DNA of 64,000 nt from an uncultured Bacteroidia bacterium (GCA_902774365.1 CACYHX010000006.1:1-64000); one strand, 5' to 3'. Positions 7,874 through 16,594 are shown, counted from the first letter of the stretch. Made by a program: numbers and translations. Notes: generated by a model not told the origin, from the sequence alone.

Positions 7874-8545
7874 ATGAGATACAAACTGGTGATATTTGAC
7901 CTCGACGGCACACTGCTCGACACCATCGACGACCTCAAGGAGGCCGTCAACCACGCCATGAGTTTGAGAGGCTTCCCGACCTTTACGCGCGACGAAGTCA
8001 TGGCTATGGTCGGCCACGGCGCACGCAACCTGATGCGGAAGGCCTTACCCGTCGGCCATAAGGAAGACGACATGGTGGATGCCGCCTATAACGACTTCAG
8101 AGCCTACTACATTACCCATATCGACGTTCACACAAAGCCTTTTCCTGGCATACACGACCTCTTGACCCAACTGCACCAAGAAGGCGTGATGCTGGCCGTC
8201 GCCTCCAACAAGTTTCAAGAGGGCACCGAGCACCTCATTAAGGAGTTCTTCCCCGAGATTCCCTTTGTGGCGGTCCTGGGCGGTCGCCCCAACTTTCCCC
8301 TCAAGCCTGATCCAGAAATCGTCAACGAGGTGTTACGCAAAGCGGGCATCGATAAAGAGAATGCTGTCATGGTCGGCGACTCCGACACCGACATGGAGAC
8401 TGCTGCCAACGGCGGCATCAGGAGCATCGCGGTGAACTGGGGGTATAGAAATATGAGAGAAACGGCCCTTCGACAGGCTCACGGACCTCAACACATGAAA
8501 GTAGTAGAAACCGCTGAAGAACTACAACAATTGCTACTGTCATGA
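7874..8545 (+). CDS. gph: HAD-superfamily phosphatase, phosphoglycolate phosphatase-like
   Basis: A 223-residue HAD hydrolase. Motif I is FDLDGTLLDT (nucleophile Asp8 and acid/base Asp10), the cap domain spans about residues 15-80, motif II is VASNK, motif III Lys lies in LKPDPEIV, and motif IV is VGDSDTDMETA. It would dephosphorylate small substrates such as 2-phosphoglycolate; the precise substrate is uncertain. Near residues 197-206 the frame carries a repeat-derived ALRQAHGPQH insertion just before the last helix. The final codon overlaps the vsr-like start by 4 bases (ATGA). Confidence 0.82.
   Translation: MRYKLVIFDLDGTLLDTIDDLKEAVNHAMSLRGFPTFTRDEVMAMVGHGARNLMRKALPVGHKEDDMVDAAYNDFRAYYITHIDVHTKPFPGIHDLLTQLHQEGVMLAVASNKFQEGTEHLIKEFFPEIPFVAVLGGRPNFPLKPDPEIVNEVLRKAGIDKENAVMVGDSDTDMETAANGGIRSIAVNWGYRNMRETALRQAHGPQHMKVVETAEELQQLLLS
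8464..8489 (+). repeat. In-frame CCCTTCGACAGGCTC repeat inside gph
   Basis: GGCCCTTCGACAGGCTCACG and the following GACC form a palindromic repeat related to 29362-29387 and 50137-50163. It is read in frame as part of the gph-like protein. Confidence 0.65.
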
Positions 8546-9093
8546 CCGACAAGATGACTCCCGCACAACGGCATTACTGCATGTCGCGCATCCACGGCAA
8601 AGGCACCAAGCCCGAGCTGAAGGTGCGGCAATGGCTGTGGCGACACGGCTACCGCTATCGCCTCAACGTGAAGAGCGTGCCAGGCAAGCCCGACATCGTC
8701 ATGCGGCGGTATCGGACGGCGATTTTTGTGAATGGGTGTTTCTGGCACGGCCACCATGTAGAGACGCGATTAATCGCGTCTCTACCAGCAATCACCAATT
8801 CATCATGCTGTAAGATTCCGCAGACGAATCGGGAGTTTTGGGTGAACAAAATCAAGAGGAACCAAGAGCGCGACCAAAAGAACTATCAAATACTGCACGA
8901 CAACGGCTGGCAGGTTATCGTGGTGTGGGAATGCCAACTGACGCCCAAGCGCATCGAGGAGACGATGCTGCGTGTGGAGCTGCTGCTCAACGAACAATTC
9001 TTGGCCTTGCACCAACCGAAAGTGGTACCCTACGATGTTCAGGAGGCTCCTATTTCTATGGCAGCGGAAGAAGACGGCTATGAAAAAAGGTGA
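8542..9093 (+). CDS. vsr: Very short patch repair (Vsr-like) endonuclease, interrupted by a repeat
   Basis: A 183-residue Vsr-family protein with SRIHGKGTKPEL (residues 15-26), catalytic-type Asp51 in KPDIV, and FVNGCFWHGH (residues 62-71) with Cys66, Trp68, His69 and His71. PQTNREFW and VVWEC follow. Vsr nicks DNA at T:G mismatches formed by deamination of 5-methylcytosine, which fits the C5 methyltransferase 3 kb upstream. The usual HGHxC spacing is broken: a 28-base perfect palindrome at 8758-8785 adds VETRLIASL and further residues, so the next cysteines are at 89-90. This may impair zinc binding. The protein is longer than the usual 135-155 residues. Confidence 0.85.
   Translation: MTDKMTPAQRHYCMSRIHGKGTKPELKVRQWLWRHGYRYRLNVKSVPGKPDIVMRRYRTAIFVNGCFWHGHHVETRLIASLPAITNSSCCKIPQTNREFWVNKIKRNQERDQKNYQILHDNGWQVIVVWECQLTPKRIEETMLRVELLLNEQFLALHQPKVVPYDVQEAPISMAAEEDGYEKR
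8758..8785. repeat. Perfect 28-base palindrome inside vsr
   Basis: GTAGAGACGCGATT and its exact reverse complement AATCGCGTCTCTAC meet at the centre. A diverged relative (TAGAGACG...CGTCTCTA) lies at 44292-44317 in an intergenic region. Confidence 0.9.
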
Positions 9094-9110
9094 AAATTCA
9101 AATATCTTTA

Positions 9111-9118
9111 TATCTTTG
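9111..9118 (+). promoter_or_regulatory. Promoter -7 element for the OmpA-family gene
   Basis: TATCTTTG fits TAnnTTTG and lies 30 bases upstream of the ATG at 9149. Confidence 0.6.
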
Positions 9119-9148
9119 CAGCCGTAAACCAATTAAAACGCATTAAAA

Positions 9149-10252
9149 ATGAAGAAGATTATTACCGCAATAGCGATACTTTTGTTCGCAGGAATGGCAG
9201 CAATGGCCCAAGAAACCACCTACGCCAAGAGTGACTTCGTCCCGGGTGACGAGATTATTTTCGACGACAACTTTGAAGGAGAGAGACTGGGCGAGTTCCC
9301 GATGAGCTGGGATTTGCTGGACGGATATGCGGAAATGGCACAACAGCAAGGACGCAATGTGATTGCATTCACCGACAACGGCCTAGGACAGGTGATGCCG
9401 CTGATGAAAAAGAAATGGGATTGGCTGCCAGAGGTGTTCACGGTGGAGTTCGACCTCTTTGTGGCTCCAATGAATACGGGGGATGAGGAAGAGACCACGC
9501 TCGATATGAACATTTATTTCGGCGACCGCGGCGACGACAGCTACTATAACTCGTCGAGCTATGTAAAGTTCTGGTACAGGGAAGACGGCTCGTGCAACCT
9601 AACGTGGAGCCTGCTGAAACCGGACGGGGACAACCAATCGAGTGGAGAGAAGATGCTGGGACTGAACTCAGGCAATAGCGACTACCTGGAAAAAGACAAC
9701 CCTGTGGTTGCCGGCGAGTGGAACCACTTCGCTTTCTCGTTCAACAAGCGAGCTTTCAAGGGCTATGTGAACGGCGTACGTATGATTAACGTGCCGGTTA
9801 TGAAGGCTCCTGGCTATTTATTCTTTGCCAGTGGCGCGTTCTATCGCTACACAGGGTTGAGCAATGTGCGCATCGCACAAGGTGCCGTGCCGCTCTACGA
9901 CCGCCTCACCACCGACGGCAAAATCGTTTCCTACGCCATCACCTTCGAGACTGGCAAGGCCGACCTGAAGCCGGAATCCGTCATCGAAATCAACCGCGTG
10001 GCCAAACTGATGCAAGAGCATCCCGAGCTTGAGTTCGAGGTGCAGGGCCATTGCGACAACACCGGCACCGATGCTGTGAATGACCCGCTGAGTCAACAGA
10101 GGGCCGAGGCCATCGTGAATGCCCTTGTGAAGCAAGGCATCGCCCAGTCACGCCTCACGCCCGTGGGCAAGGGTTCTCACTCCCCCATCGCCCCTAACGA
10201 CACAGCAGAAGGCCGTGCCAAAAACCGTCGCGTGGAGTTCGTGAAAAAATAA
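9149..10252 (+). CDS. OmpA-family envelope protein
   Basis: A 367-residue exported protein. The signal peptide MKKIITAIAILLFAGMAAMA is followed by a cleavage site before QETTY. Residues about 30-235 resemble a laminin-G/concanavalin-like beta-sandwich (FDDNFEGERLGEFPMSWDL, WNHFAFSFNKRAFKGYVNGVRM). Residues about 255-367 are an OmpA C-terminal domain (ITFETGKADLKPES, VQGHCDNTGTDAVNDPLSQQRA, NRRVEFVKK) that would bind peptidoglycan non-covalently in the periplasm. The combination is common in Bacteroidota. It is probably cotranscribed with the secreted protein 9 bases downstream. Confidence 0.85.
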   Translation: MKKIITAIAILLFAGMAAMAQETTYAKSDFVPGDEIIFDDNFEGERLGEFPMSWDLLDGYAEMAQQQGRNVIAFTDNGLGQVMPLMKKKWDWLPEVFTVEFDLFVAPMNTGDEEETTLDMNIYFGDRGDDSYYNSSSYVKFWYREDGSCNLTWSLLKPDGDNQSSGEKMLGLNSGNSDYLEKDNPVVAGEWNHFAFSFNKRAFKGYVNGVRMINVPVMKAPGYLFFASGAFYRYTGLSNVRIAQGAVPLYDRLTTDGKIVSYAITFETGKADLKPESVIEINRVAKLMQEHPELEFEVQGHCDNTGTDAVNDPLSQQRAEAIVNALVKQGIAQSRLTPVGKGSHSPIAPNDTAEGRAKNRRVEFVKK

Positions 10253-10261
10253 CCTTAGACC

Positions 10262-11464
10262 ATGAAAAAACTTCTTTTTCTCTTTCTTATGACCGCGGTG
10301 ACAGCAGGGGCGCAAACCACCGAAAAGAATCCCAAAGACCTTTGGACCACTTCGGTTGAAGTTGATTTAGGCGACAACTGGAAACAAAAGACCATCACCG
10401 TGCCTGGAAACGGCATCCCCAATGTGATTGACTTTTTCCGCGCCTTTGCCAAAGCCTACCCGTGCGAATACCACGACCTGTTATTGCAATATCTCGACGG
10501 AGACGAAGAAGTGTTGTTTTGCCATGAAAAGCCAAGGATAACCATCGACAAGGACTCCTGCTTCTTGCGAAACGAAAGCTTCTCAATGCGCGTCTTCTAC
10601 GAAAACGACCAACCTGTCGCTCTTGGTGTGTGCTGCCATAAGGAACTCATCACGAAACTGAAGGATGCCTACTACTATCGTTACAACCCAACTACACGTA
10701 AACTGACACCTCTCGCTCAAGGTAGCGACTTTACGGGCGGCATCTTGAAACGTGAAACCGTGTTTTCTTCCAGAAAGGATGACAACACAGTTTTGATGAC
10801 ACATCGTTGGGGGCGCTGCGGCATAGATGGCTCATTGCGTTGGGAAGACAATAAATTCGTTTTTACTGACGACACGAAGCAAAGCTTTATACTTGACAAT
10901 CAAAGAGCAAGTGTGAAATCACTTTTTTCAGAATACCTCATGAGATATGACATGGAGTTGCGCGAACCAGAGACCCCCTCCGACTTGCCAGGCGGCAGCT
11001 ACACTTCTCTTCCCATCTGCGTGGCCATCCAAGGCAAGAATTCTGGAAAAAACTATGCAGAAGCGTCAGCCATGGAAGGTTTCTATGATTTCTATGCCCG
11101 AGGATGGGAGCGCGCCGACAGCACTTTGATTGTTGCTATCTATACAGAGTGCGCACCCAAATTCGACTACGACTTCAGCCATAAAAACGAAGACGGTTCT
11201 ACTGTCAAAACGCCACATAAATTGGAGGCTGGCGACGAAGTATTCCTACAATTCTACCTATGCGACAATAAAGGGATGGCTTCTTATTTAGATCCTAAGA
11301 CAGATTCATTTACCACTCTTGTCGGCATAGGCTTACCCAACCTAGAGCGCAACGAATGGCGTTGTGTTCTCTCTCCCGACAATGAGGACCTGCTGTTCGT
11401 CCGTGAGTCGGACGGACTGACAAAAGTGTTCAAATGGAAAGGCGATTTACTGAAAGAACAGTAA
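10262..11464 (+). CDS. Secreted protein of unknown function
   Basis: A 400-residue protein with a signal peptide (MKKLLFLFLMTAVTAGAQTT, cleavage after GAQ or near it) and no later membrane segment, so it is probably periplasmic or surface-exposed. The mature region is rich in charged and aromatic residues, with two blocks of predicted beta structure (residues about 60-220 and 235-400). I do not recognise a family. It follows the OmpA-family gene after 9 bases and probably belongs to the same transcript. Confidence 0.6.
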   Translation: MKKLLFLFLMTAVTAGAQTTEKNPKDLWTTSVEVDLGDNWKQKTITVPGNGIPNVIDFFRAFAKAYPCEYHDLLLQYLDGDEEVLFCHEKPRITIDKDSCFLRNESFSMRVFYENDQPVALGVCCHKELITKLKDAYYYRYNPTTRKLTPLAQGSDFTGGILKRETVFSSRKDDNTVLMTHRWGRCGIDGSLRWEDNKFVFTDDTKQSFILDNQRASVKSLFSEYLMRYDMELREPETPSDLPGGSYTSLPICVAIQGKNSGKNYAEASAMEGFYDFYARGWERADSTLIVAIYTECAPKFDYDFSHKNEDGSTVKTPHKLEAGDEVFLQFYLCDNKGMASYLDPKTDSFTTLVGIGLPNLERNEWRCVLSPDNEDLLFVRESDGLTKVFKWKGDLLKEQ

Positions 11465-11495
11465 GCGTTATTTCATTCCGAGCTTCAATAAACCG

Positions 11496-12344
11496 TCAAA
11501 TCAGCATTCTTGTCTTTTTCCGATATTCAGCATAGCCCGGCTTGTTTTGAAGCTGGCGCCGTTCCATCATGGGGATGCTGATGAACAGGAAGAGCGCCGT
11601 CATGGCTATGGGGGCAAGAACCAGCCAATCCAAGCCGCACACTGAAGCATACATCGTCCAAACGCCCCACCACATTGAGATTTCGCCGAGATAGTTGGGG
11701 TGACGGCCGTGTTTCCAGAAGCCAACATTACAATACTGACCAGGGTGTTCTTCACGGAAACGGTGGATCTGGGTGTCGGCGACCAACTGCAAAGTGGCTG
11801 CTGAAATACAAATTGCAAAGCCGAGCCAAGTCAACATGTTGGCCGTTTCCGTCGACTCAAACAAGCCGAATCCAGGAAGCATGGCTGCATATACCAGAAC
11901 GGTCGGCATCATGTTCAAGCCAAAGAAATTGATGATTTGGAAAACGAAGGGCGACTGTGTTTCGCGATAACGGGTATAGCGCCAATCTTCATGGTCAAGG
12001 CCTTTAAAGGTATAAGCCCAATTGCCCGTCAAACGCATACCCCAATACCAAACGGCAATCAGCAGCAGGACGACTGGCAAAGTGAACGCCGATTTGTAAT
12101 AAGCCCATAAGGCAAACATCACGGGAGGTGCCACACTCCAATAAGGGTCGTAAACCGACACATTATTGTAATAGAGGCCAAATCCCCACACGACGACCGT
12201 AGCCACTACATCGGCCACAAACAAGGCTACCAATTCGTGTATTCTCTTGTTTAGCATTCTGAAAACAAAATAACCTACTAAAATGGCTATCAGATAGATA
12301 ATTCCGACAATGACAATACTGACAGTTTTGTTTTGATTTTTCAT
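11496..12344 (-). CDS. DUF1295 membrane protein (steroid reductase-like)
   Basis: A 282-residue polytopic membrane protein with about seven hydrophobic segments. The segment NVSVYDPYWSVAPP near residue 60 and the C-terminal NVGFWKHGRHPNYLGEISMWWG (about residues 206-227, shown in part) with YAEYRKKTRMLI are hallmarks of DUF1295, a family related to 3-oxo-5-alpha-steroid 4-dehydrogenases and ICMT-fold enzymes. The substrate in bacteria is unknown. It lies 7 bases downstream of the GH92 gene on the same strand and may be cotranscribed with it. Confidence 0.8.
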   Translation of the reverse strand: MKNQNKTVSIVIVGIIYLIAILVGYFVFRMLNKRIHELVALFVADVVATVVVWGFGLYYNNVSVYDPYWSVAPPVMFALWAYYKSAFTLPVVLLLIAVWYWGMRLTGNWAYTFKGLDHEDWRYTRYRETQSPFVFQIINFFGLNMMPTVLVYAAMLPGFGLFESTETANMLTWLGFAICISAATLQLVADTQIHRFREEHPGQYCNVGFWKHGRHPNYLGEISMWWGVWTMYASVCGLDWLVLAPIAMTALFLFISIPMMERRQLQNKPGYAEYRKKTRMLI

Positions 12345-12351
12345 GTTACAA

Positions 12352-14580
12352 TCATTTCAAGATAAACTCCAAGGTGCCACCTGCCATGATTTGTTGGTGG
12401 GTAAGCTTGTAATCCTTGATTGCTTTGCCATTCAGCTTCACGCTCTTGACATGGATGCGTTTCGCCGTCTTGTTGGGTGCACTGATTACAAAGTCCTTGC
12501 CGCCATTGAGGTGCAAGGTGGCTTTGGTGAACAAAGGTGTGCCGATGACATATTCGGCTGAGCCGGCATGGAAGGGATAGAAACCGAGGCTTGAGAAAAT
12601 ATACCAAGCCGACATCTGGCCGCAGTCATCATTGCCAGCATAACCGCATGGCGTGGCACGATAGAACTCGCTGCGCACTTGCTCCACCAACTCTTGTGTA
12701 CGTTCGGGTTTGCCTGCAAAGTTGTAGAGATAGACAATATGATGGCTCGGCTCGTTGCCATGGGCATATTGCCCAATGAAACCACTGGCGTTGCCGTTCA
12801 CTTCACCACTGGTGGCGGTAAGGCTGAAGTTCTCGTCGAGTTTCTTCAGGAAGGCTTTCGTCCCGCCGAAGAGGTCGATGAGCCCTTGCGGGTCTTGCGG
12901 CACGAACCACATATATTGCCAGGCGTTGCCTTCCACAAAGCAAGGTTGTTCGTACGACAACGGATCGAAGCCTTCCATCCAGTTGCCTTTTTCATCTTTG
13001 GGACGGAAGAAACCCGTCGCAGGGTCGAAGAGGTTCTTGTAGAACATGCTACGACGATAGAAACGCTCGTAGTCTTCTGTCTTGCCCAATTTCTTGGCCA
13101 CCAATGCCACGCAAGCATCGTCGAAAGCCTGCTCCATGGTGATGCTGACACTCTCGTCCTGCAAAGTTTGAGGCATGTAACCATATTTTTCCCAAACCTC
13201 AAAGGGTGAGTTGAAGTGGCTACGGGTACTGCTCTTGACGATGGCACGATACGTCTCCTCAACATCGATTCCGGGAATCTCAGCGAGGATGGCATCGGCA
13301 AGCACGGGGATGGCGTGGTTGCCAATCATGCAGTAGTTGTCTTGTCCCCAGAGGTCCCAAATGGGCAGGTAGCCGTAGGTCTGACAGTGCGCCACCATAT
13401 CCTTTACAAACTGCGCAGCAATGTCGGGGGCGATGAGTGTATAGAGCGGATGGGCGGCACGGAAGGTGTCCCACAGGCTAAAGGTGCTGTGATAAGTCTG
13501 TCCCGGAGGCATCTGCTTGATTTCAAAATTAGTGTTCATATAACGGCCATCCACATCGCTCATCGTGTTGGGTTGCATCAACACATGATAGAGTCCCGTG
13601 TAGAAGATGGTCTTCTGCTCGTCGGTGCCTTCGATGTCGATGCGACTGAGCTCACGCTGCCAGGTGTCGTGGGCGGCTTTGACATAGCTGTCAAAATCCC
13701 AACTCTTGGCCTCGGCGTACATGTTGGTTCTTGCGCCTAGGTTGTCGACAGGCGAGATGGCGACTTTGACCATCAATTCGCGGCTGTCTTTGGGGTCGAA
13801 GCTCAACGCGGCACGCAGCGTGCGGCCGTTGACGACATCGCTGTTACCCACGTTGAGGTTGCCGTTCATCATGAGATGGCTGACGATAGGTTTGGAGAAC
13901 TCGGCGCGAAAGTACACCTTACGCATCTTGGCCCAGCCCGTGATGACGCGATAGCCCTCGATGGTGTGGTCGTCGACGAGACGGATTTGTGCCTGAATCA
14001 CATCGTAGCTGCGACGCTTGGAGTAATAGGCCTCGCCACGGAAGGTGCCACGGTCAAGGTCGAGGACCACGGTCTGGGGCTGCCCTTCGGGGAAAGTATA
14101 ACGATGGATGCCCGTGCGCGTAGTTGCCGAAAGCTCAACATTCACGCCGCTCTCCTGCAACAACACCTGATAATATCCTGGTCGAGCGGACTCTTTGTCG
14201 TGGCTATAGTGCTGACCGAAGTCGGCGGCTGCCAGCTGTTCGGGCGTCACGACTCGGTTTAGGGGCATGAGGCTCACATCGATGAGGTCGGTGCAGCCCG
14301 TGCCACTGAGGTGCGTGTGGGTGAAACCATAGATGACATCCTTGTTATAGTCGTAGCCCGAGCAAGGGTCCCAAGTGACCATCAGTTCTGTTTCGGGACT
14401 CAGCTGCACCATGCCCTGCGGCATCGTGGCGCCCGGGAAGGTGCTGCCGCTGAGGGCGCCCGTCTCGTCGGTCTGTGTGCCGATGAAGGGGTTCACGTAT
14501 TGGGTGTAGTCGTTGGCGTTTTGGGCGTTGAGGAAGAGGGACAGCAGAAGAAGGGCTGCTAAAAAGGTTTTGTTCTTCAT
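12352..14580 (-). CDS. Glycoside hydrolase family 92, alpha-mannosidase-like
   Basis: A 742-residue secreted enzyme with a signal peptide (MKNKTFLAALLLLSLFLNAQ). The mature protein begins with YVNPFIGTQTDETGALSGST, then FPGATMPQGMVQLSPETE. The C-terminal catalytic region includes SLWDTFRAAHPLYTL and GNDDCGQMSAWYIFSSLGFY, both highly characteristic of GH92. These enzymes are calcium-dependent exo-alpha-mannosidases acting on N-glycans or yeast mannan; linkage specificity cannot be read here. The ATG at 14580 is preferred because the signal peptide starts there and a TAnnTTTG box lies upstream at 14602-14609. No SusC/SusD pair is adjacent. Confidence 0.9.
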   Translation of the reverse strand: MKNKTFLAALLLLSLFLNAQNANDYTQYVNPFIGTQTDETGALSGSTFPGATMPQGMVQLSPETELMVTWDPCSGYDYNKDVIYGFTHTHLSGTGCTDLIDVSLMPLNRVVTPEQLAAADFGQHYSHDKESARPGYYQVLLQESGVNVELSATTRTGIHRYTFPEGQPQTVVLDLDRGTFRGEAYYSKRRSYDVIQAQIRLVDDHTIEGYRVITGWAKMRKVYFRAEFSKPIVSHLMMNGNLNVGNSDVVNGRTLRAALSFDPKDSRELMVKVAISPVDNLGARTNMYAEAKSWDFDSYVKAAHDTWQRELSRIDIEGTDEQKTIFYTGLYHVLMQPNTMSDVDGRYMNTNFEIKQMPPGQTYHSTFSLWDTFRAAHPLYTLIAPDIAAQFVKDMVAHCQTYGYLPIWDLWGQDNYCMIGNHAIPVLADAILAEIPGIDVEETYRAIVKSSTRSHFNSPFEVWEKYGYMPQTLQDESVSITMEQAFDDACVALVAKKLGKTEDYERFYRRSMFYKNLFDPATGFFRPKDEKGNWMEGFDPLSYEQPCFVEGNAWQYMWFVPQDPQGLIDLFGGTKAFLKKLDENFSLTATSGEVNGNASGFIGQYAHGNEPSHHIVYLYNFAGKPERTQELVEQVRSEFYRATPCGYAGNDDCGQMSAWYIFSSLGFYPFHAGSAEYVIGTPLFTKATLHLNGGKDFVISAPNKTAKRIHVKSVKLNGKAIKDYKLTHQQIMAGGTLEFILK

Positions 14581-14601
14581 TGTTTTCTGCATTTCATGGG
14601 A

Positions 14602-14609
14602 CAAAAGTA
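14602..14609 (-). promoter_or_regulatory. Promoter -7 element for the GH92 gene
   Basis: The minus strand reads TACTTTTG, 21 bases upstream of the chosen start codon. Confidence 0.6.
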
Positions 14610-14687
14610 AAAAAAGATGGTCTATTCTTGTAACATTTTTGTGTTTTCTATACTTATTGGGTGAAAACATCATAAACAAATGAGACA

Positions 14688-15914
14688 ATGAAGCAATTAC
14701 CAATATTGAAATACAACGACCTTTGGTCCGTGATGTGTCTTGACCGCAGAAATCATTTAAACGGTGTTGTGGTGGACGATGCCTCACTCAAAATCATGCT
14801 CCATATAGAGAAAACCATGCAACGATTGGAAGTGATGGGTGATGATGAACAACGTGTTCTTTGGATAGAGATCAAAGCCCCTGCCAAAAAATACCGCGAA
14901 GAAAATGCCGATGCTAACGGGAACTATTGGTATCAACTATGTACTGGTCACTATAAGGACTTCCACTATTTGATACTCAGCAATCGTGAGTGGCGATTTA
15001 TCGATCTCAGAAGCGCTCATCACATAGATGCCGAACGCAAGCCAGACCTTTACAGCGGCAACGTTTCAAAGGCCTTGAAGAAAATCAACATTTACATTTC
15101 TGCATTGGTCGATAGCATTTGCGAGAATCCAGAGGCATATAATGCATATATTGAGGAGCATCTTCCCTACACCAAACGTGACGGAAAAATCAAACGAGCA
15201 GACCTCAACAGAATATGTCCCTGCTATAAAACCTTCGATCATCCTGAACATGTGTTGAGAGTGCTAGAAAAGCAGCAATCTATACCCTTGTGGACAAGCG
15301 ACGAGATGACTCTCAGGAAGTATATGCATATTTGGCGCATTGCCTACGAAGCATATTGTACCAAATCTAGGTTTGATCCAGAGCCAAAATCTGCATACGA
15401 GAATGTTTCGGACGAAGATATCTTTAGACACAACAGTAAAGGTCGCGAGATAGAAGGCTTAAATCTTGACAACGAAGAGGACTTCTTGAAATGGGAAGGT
15501 GCTAACAGTCCTTATCATTGCCTAGATGTGGCCTATGCCAGAGTCCATCTTTCGCCACACAAAAAAGGAGAGGGTTGGGATGACGAAGAGATTCCTGTTC
15601 CAGAAGGGCACTGGTACCTCTCTTTGTATTTCAGTGTCTACGGTTACTCCCAAGACGTGATTAACATGCTCGAGGCCTTTTGCCACGCTGGAATAGGAGT
15701 GGTATGCGGTGCCACGTCTCGTTTGCTCAAGATGGTCAACGAAACAGACTATGTCAGCATCTCGTCTATTCCCAACAAGTATACCCATGATGAGGAGATT
15801 GGAAACGAAATCTCATTGCCTTACGAATGCGAAGACATCACCGCCCAACAAGTTGCCGAGGTGATTGCTGCAACAAAGTGGGTACCGCTGAAAAAAGTCA
15901 AACCAGTCTTATAA
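14688..15914 (+). CDS. Protein of unknown function
   Basis: A 408-residue protein without signal peptide or membrane helix, rich in Tyr, Trp and charged residues. Visible segments include a mixed alpha/beta N-terminal part (residues 1-150, with NYWYQLCTGHYKDFHYLI) and a C-terminal part with GHWYLSLYFSVYGYSQDVINML and GIGVVCGATSRLLKMVNETDYVS. I recognise no family. It faces the Wadjet-like operon convergently, with only the winged-helix remnant between, so it belongs to the accessory region. Its composition is more AT-rich than the GH92 gene beside it. Confidence 0.6.
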   Translation: MKQLPILKYNDLWSVMCLDRRNHLNGVVVDDASLKIMLHIEKTMQRLEVMGDDEQRVLWIEIKAPAKKYREENADANGNYWYQLCTGHYKDFHYLILSNREWRFIDLRSAHHIDAERKPDLYSGNVSKALKKINIYISALVDSICENPEAYNAYIEEHLPYTKRDGKIKRADLNRICPCYKTFDHPEHVLRVLEKQQSIPLWTSDEMTLRKYMHIWRIAYEAYCTKSRFDPEPKSAYENVSDEDIFRHNSKGREIEGLNLDNEEDFLKWEGANSPYHCLDVAYARVHLSPHKKGEGWDDEEIPVPEGHWYLSLYFSVYGYSQDVINMLEAFCHAGIGVVCGATSRLLKMVNETDYVSISSIPNKYTHDEEIGNEISLPYECEDITAQQVAEVIAATKWVPLKKVKPVL

Positions 15915-15925
15915 ATACAACCTCA

Positions 15926-16171
15926 TCAAATCATTACTATCCAATGGCCAGCACTCGTGTTGCCCTCACGAATTAGGACACCCTTCTTTCGCATGGCTGC
16001 AAGGTCACGTTGTACAGTTCGTGAATCTACCGACAAAACTACCGACATTTGTTTGCTGGAATAGAATGGGTTTTCTTTTATCAATTTACATATTTTCTTT
16101 TGTCTATCAGTCAGTTGAACCACTGACAGACTTACGACATCACTTACGACATCAAAACCAATGTTAGTTAG
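15926..16171 (-). pseudogene. Winged-helix tail of a lost AlbA_2/ATP-binding regulator
   Basis: The frame opens after a stop at 16172-16174 without any ATG and reads LTNIGFDVVSDVVSLSVVQL followed by TDRQKKICKLIKENPFYSSK and a winged-helix end (DSRTVQRDLAAMRKKGVLIREG). The DVVSDVVS segment is a 12-base tandem repeat at 16130-16153. AlbA_2/RecG-like ATP-binding proteins end this way, with a short tandem-repeat linker before a C-terminal winged helix, as in the intact gene at 21126-22670. A GTG at 16121-16123 could start a free 65-residue DNA-binding protein, so a functional product is not excluded. Confidence 0.65.
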
Positions 16172-16175
16172 TTAG

Positions 16176-16487
16176 TTACTTCTTTATCAAATACAAAATG
16201 CGTCTTCGTGCATTTTTGTAAGTTTCCACCTCTTTTAAAATTCTCGTGGCTTGTTGATACACCTTGCGTGGAATAGGAACAAATTTGTAGAACATGCCAT
16301 CATTGTCTACCGCCATGAGGAATACTGATGTATAAACTTTATCTGTCTCTAGAATATGCCAGCGAACTTTATAGATACCGCGATAGCCTTCTCTATCCTC
16401 AATAATGTCTAAAACCTCTAGGAGGATAGGGACAAATTTGAGATTCTTCCGCCATTGAAAGAAAGTGTCGTGCTTTTTTATTTTCAT
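16176..16487 (-). CDS. Small protein of unknown function near the Wadjet-like operon
   Basis: A 103-residue basic protein starting MKIKKHDTFFQWRKNLKF, with a beta-rich middle (YRGIYKVRWHILETDKVYTSVFL) and a helical, lysine/arginine-rich C-terminus. It has no signal peptide or membrane segment. It lies 107 bases downstream of jetD on the same strand. I recognise no family. The start was placed at the first ATG, 3 codons inside a TTG. Confidence 0.5.
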   Translation of the reverse strand: MKIKKHDTFFQWRKNLKFVPILLEVLDIIEDREGYRGIYKVRWHILETDKVYTSVFLMAVDNDGMFYKFVPIPRKVYQQATRILKEVETYKNARRRILYLIKK

Positions 16488-16594
16488 ATTCCTCAAACTA
16501 TTGGTGATTCACCCTTATAGTATGAGAAATACGAAAATGTTACATGGATTCCCCAAAAAATGGATTTGACGGGGAATAATCACATTGGTATCAT

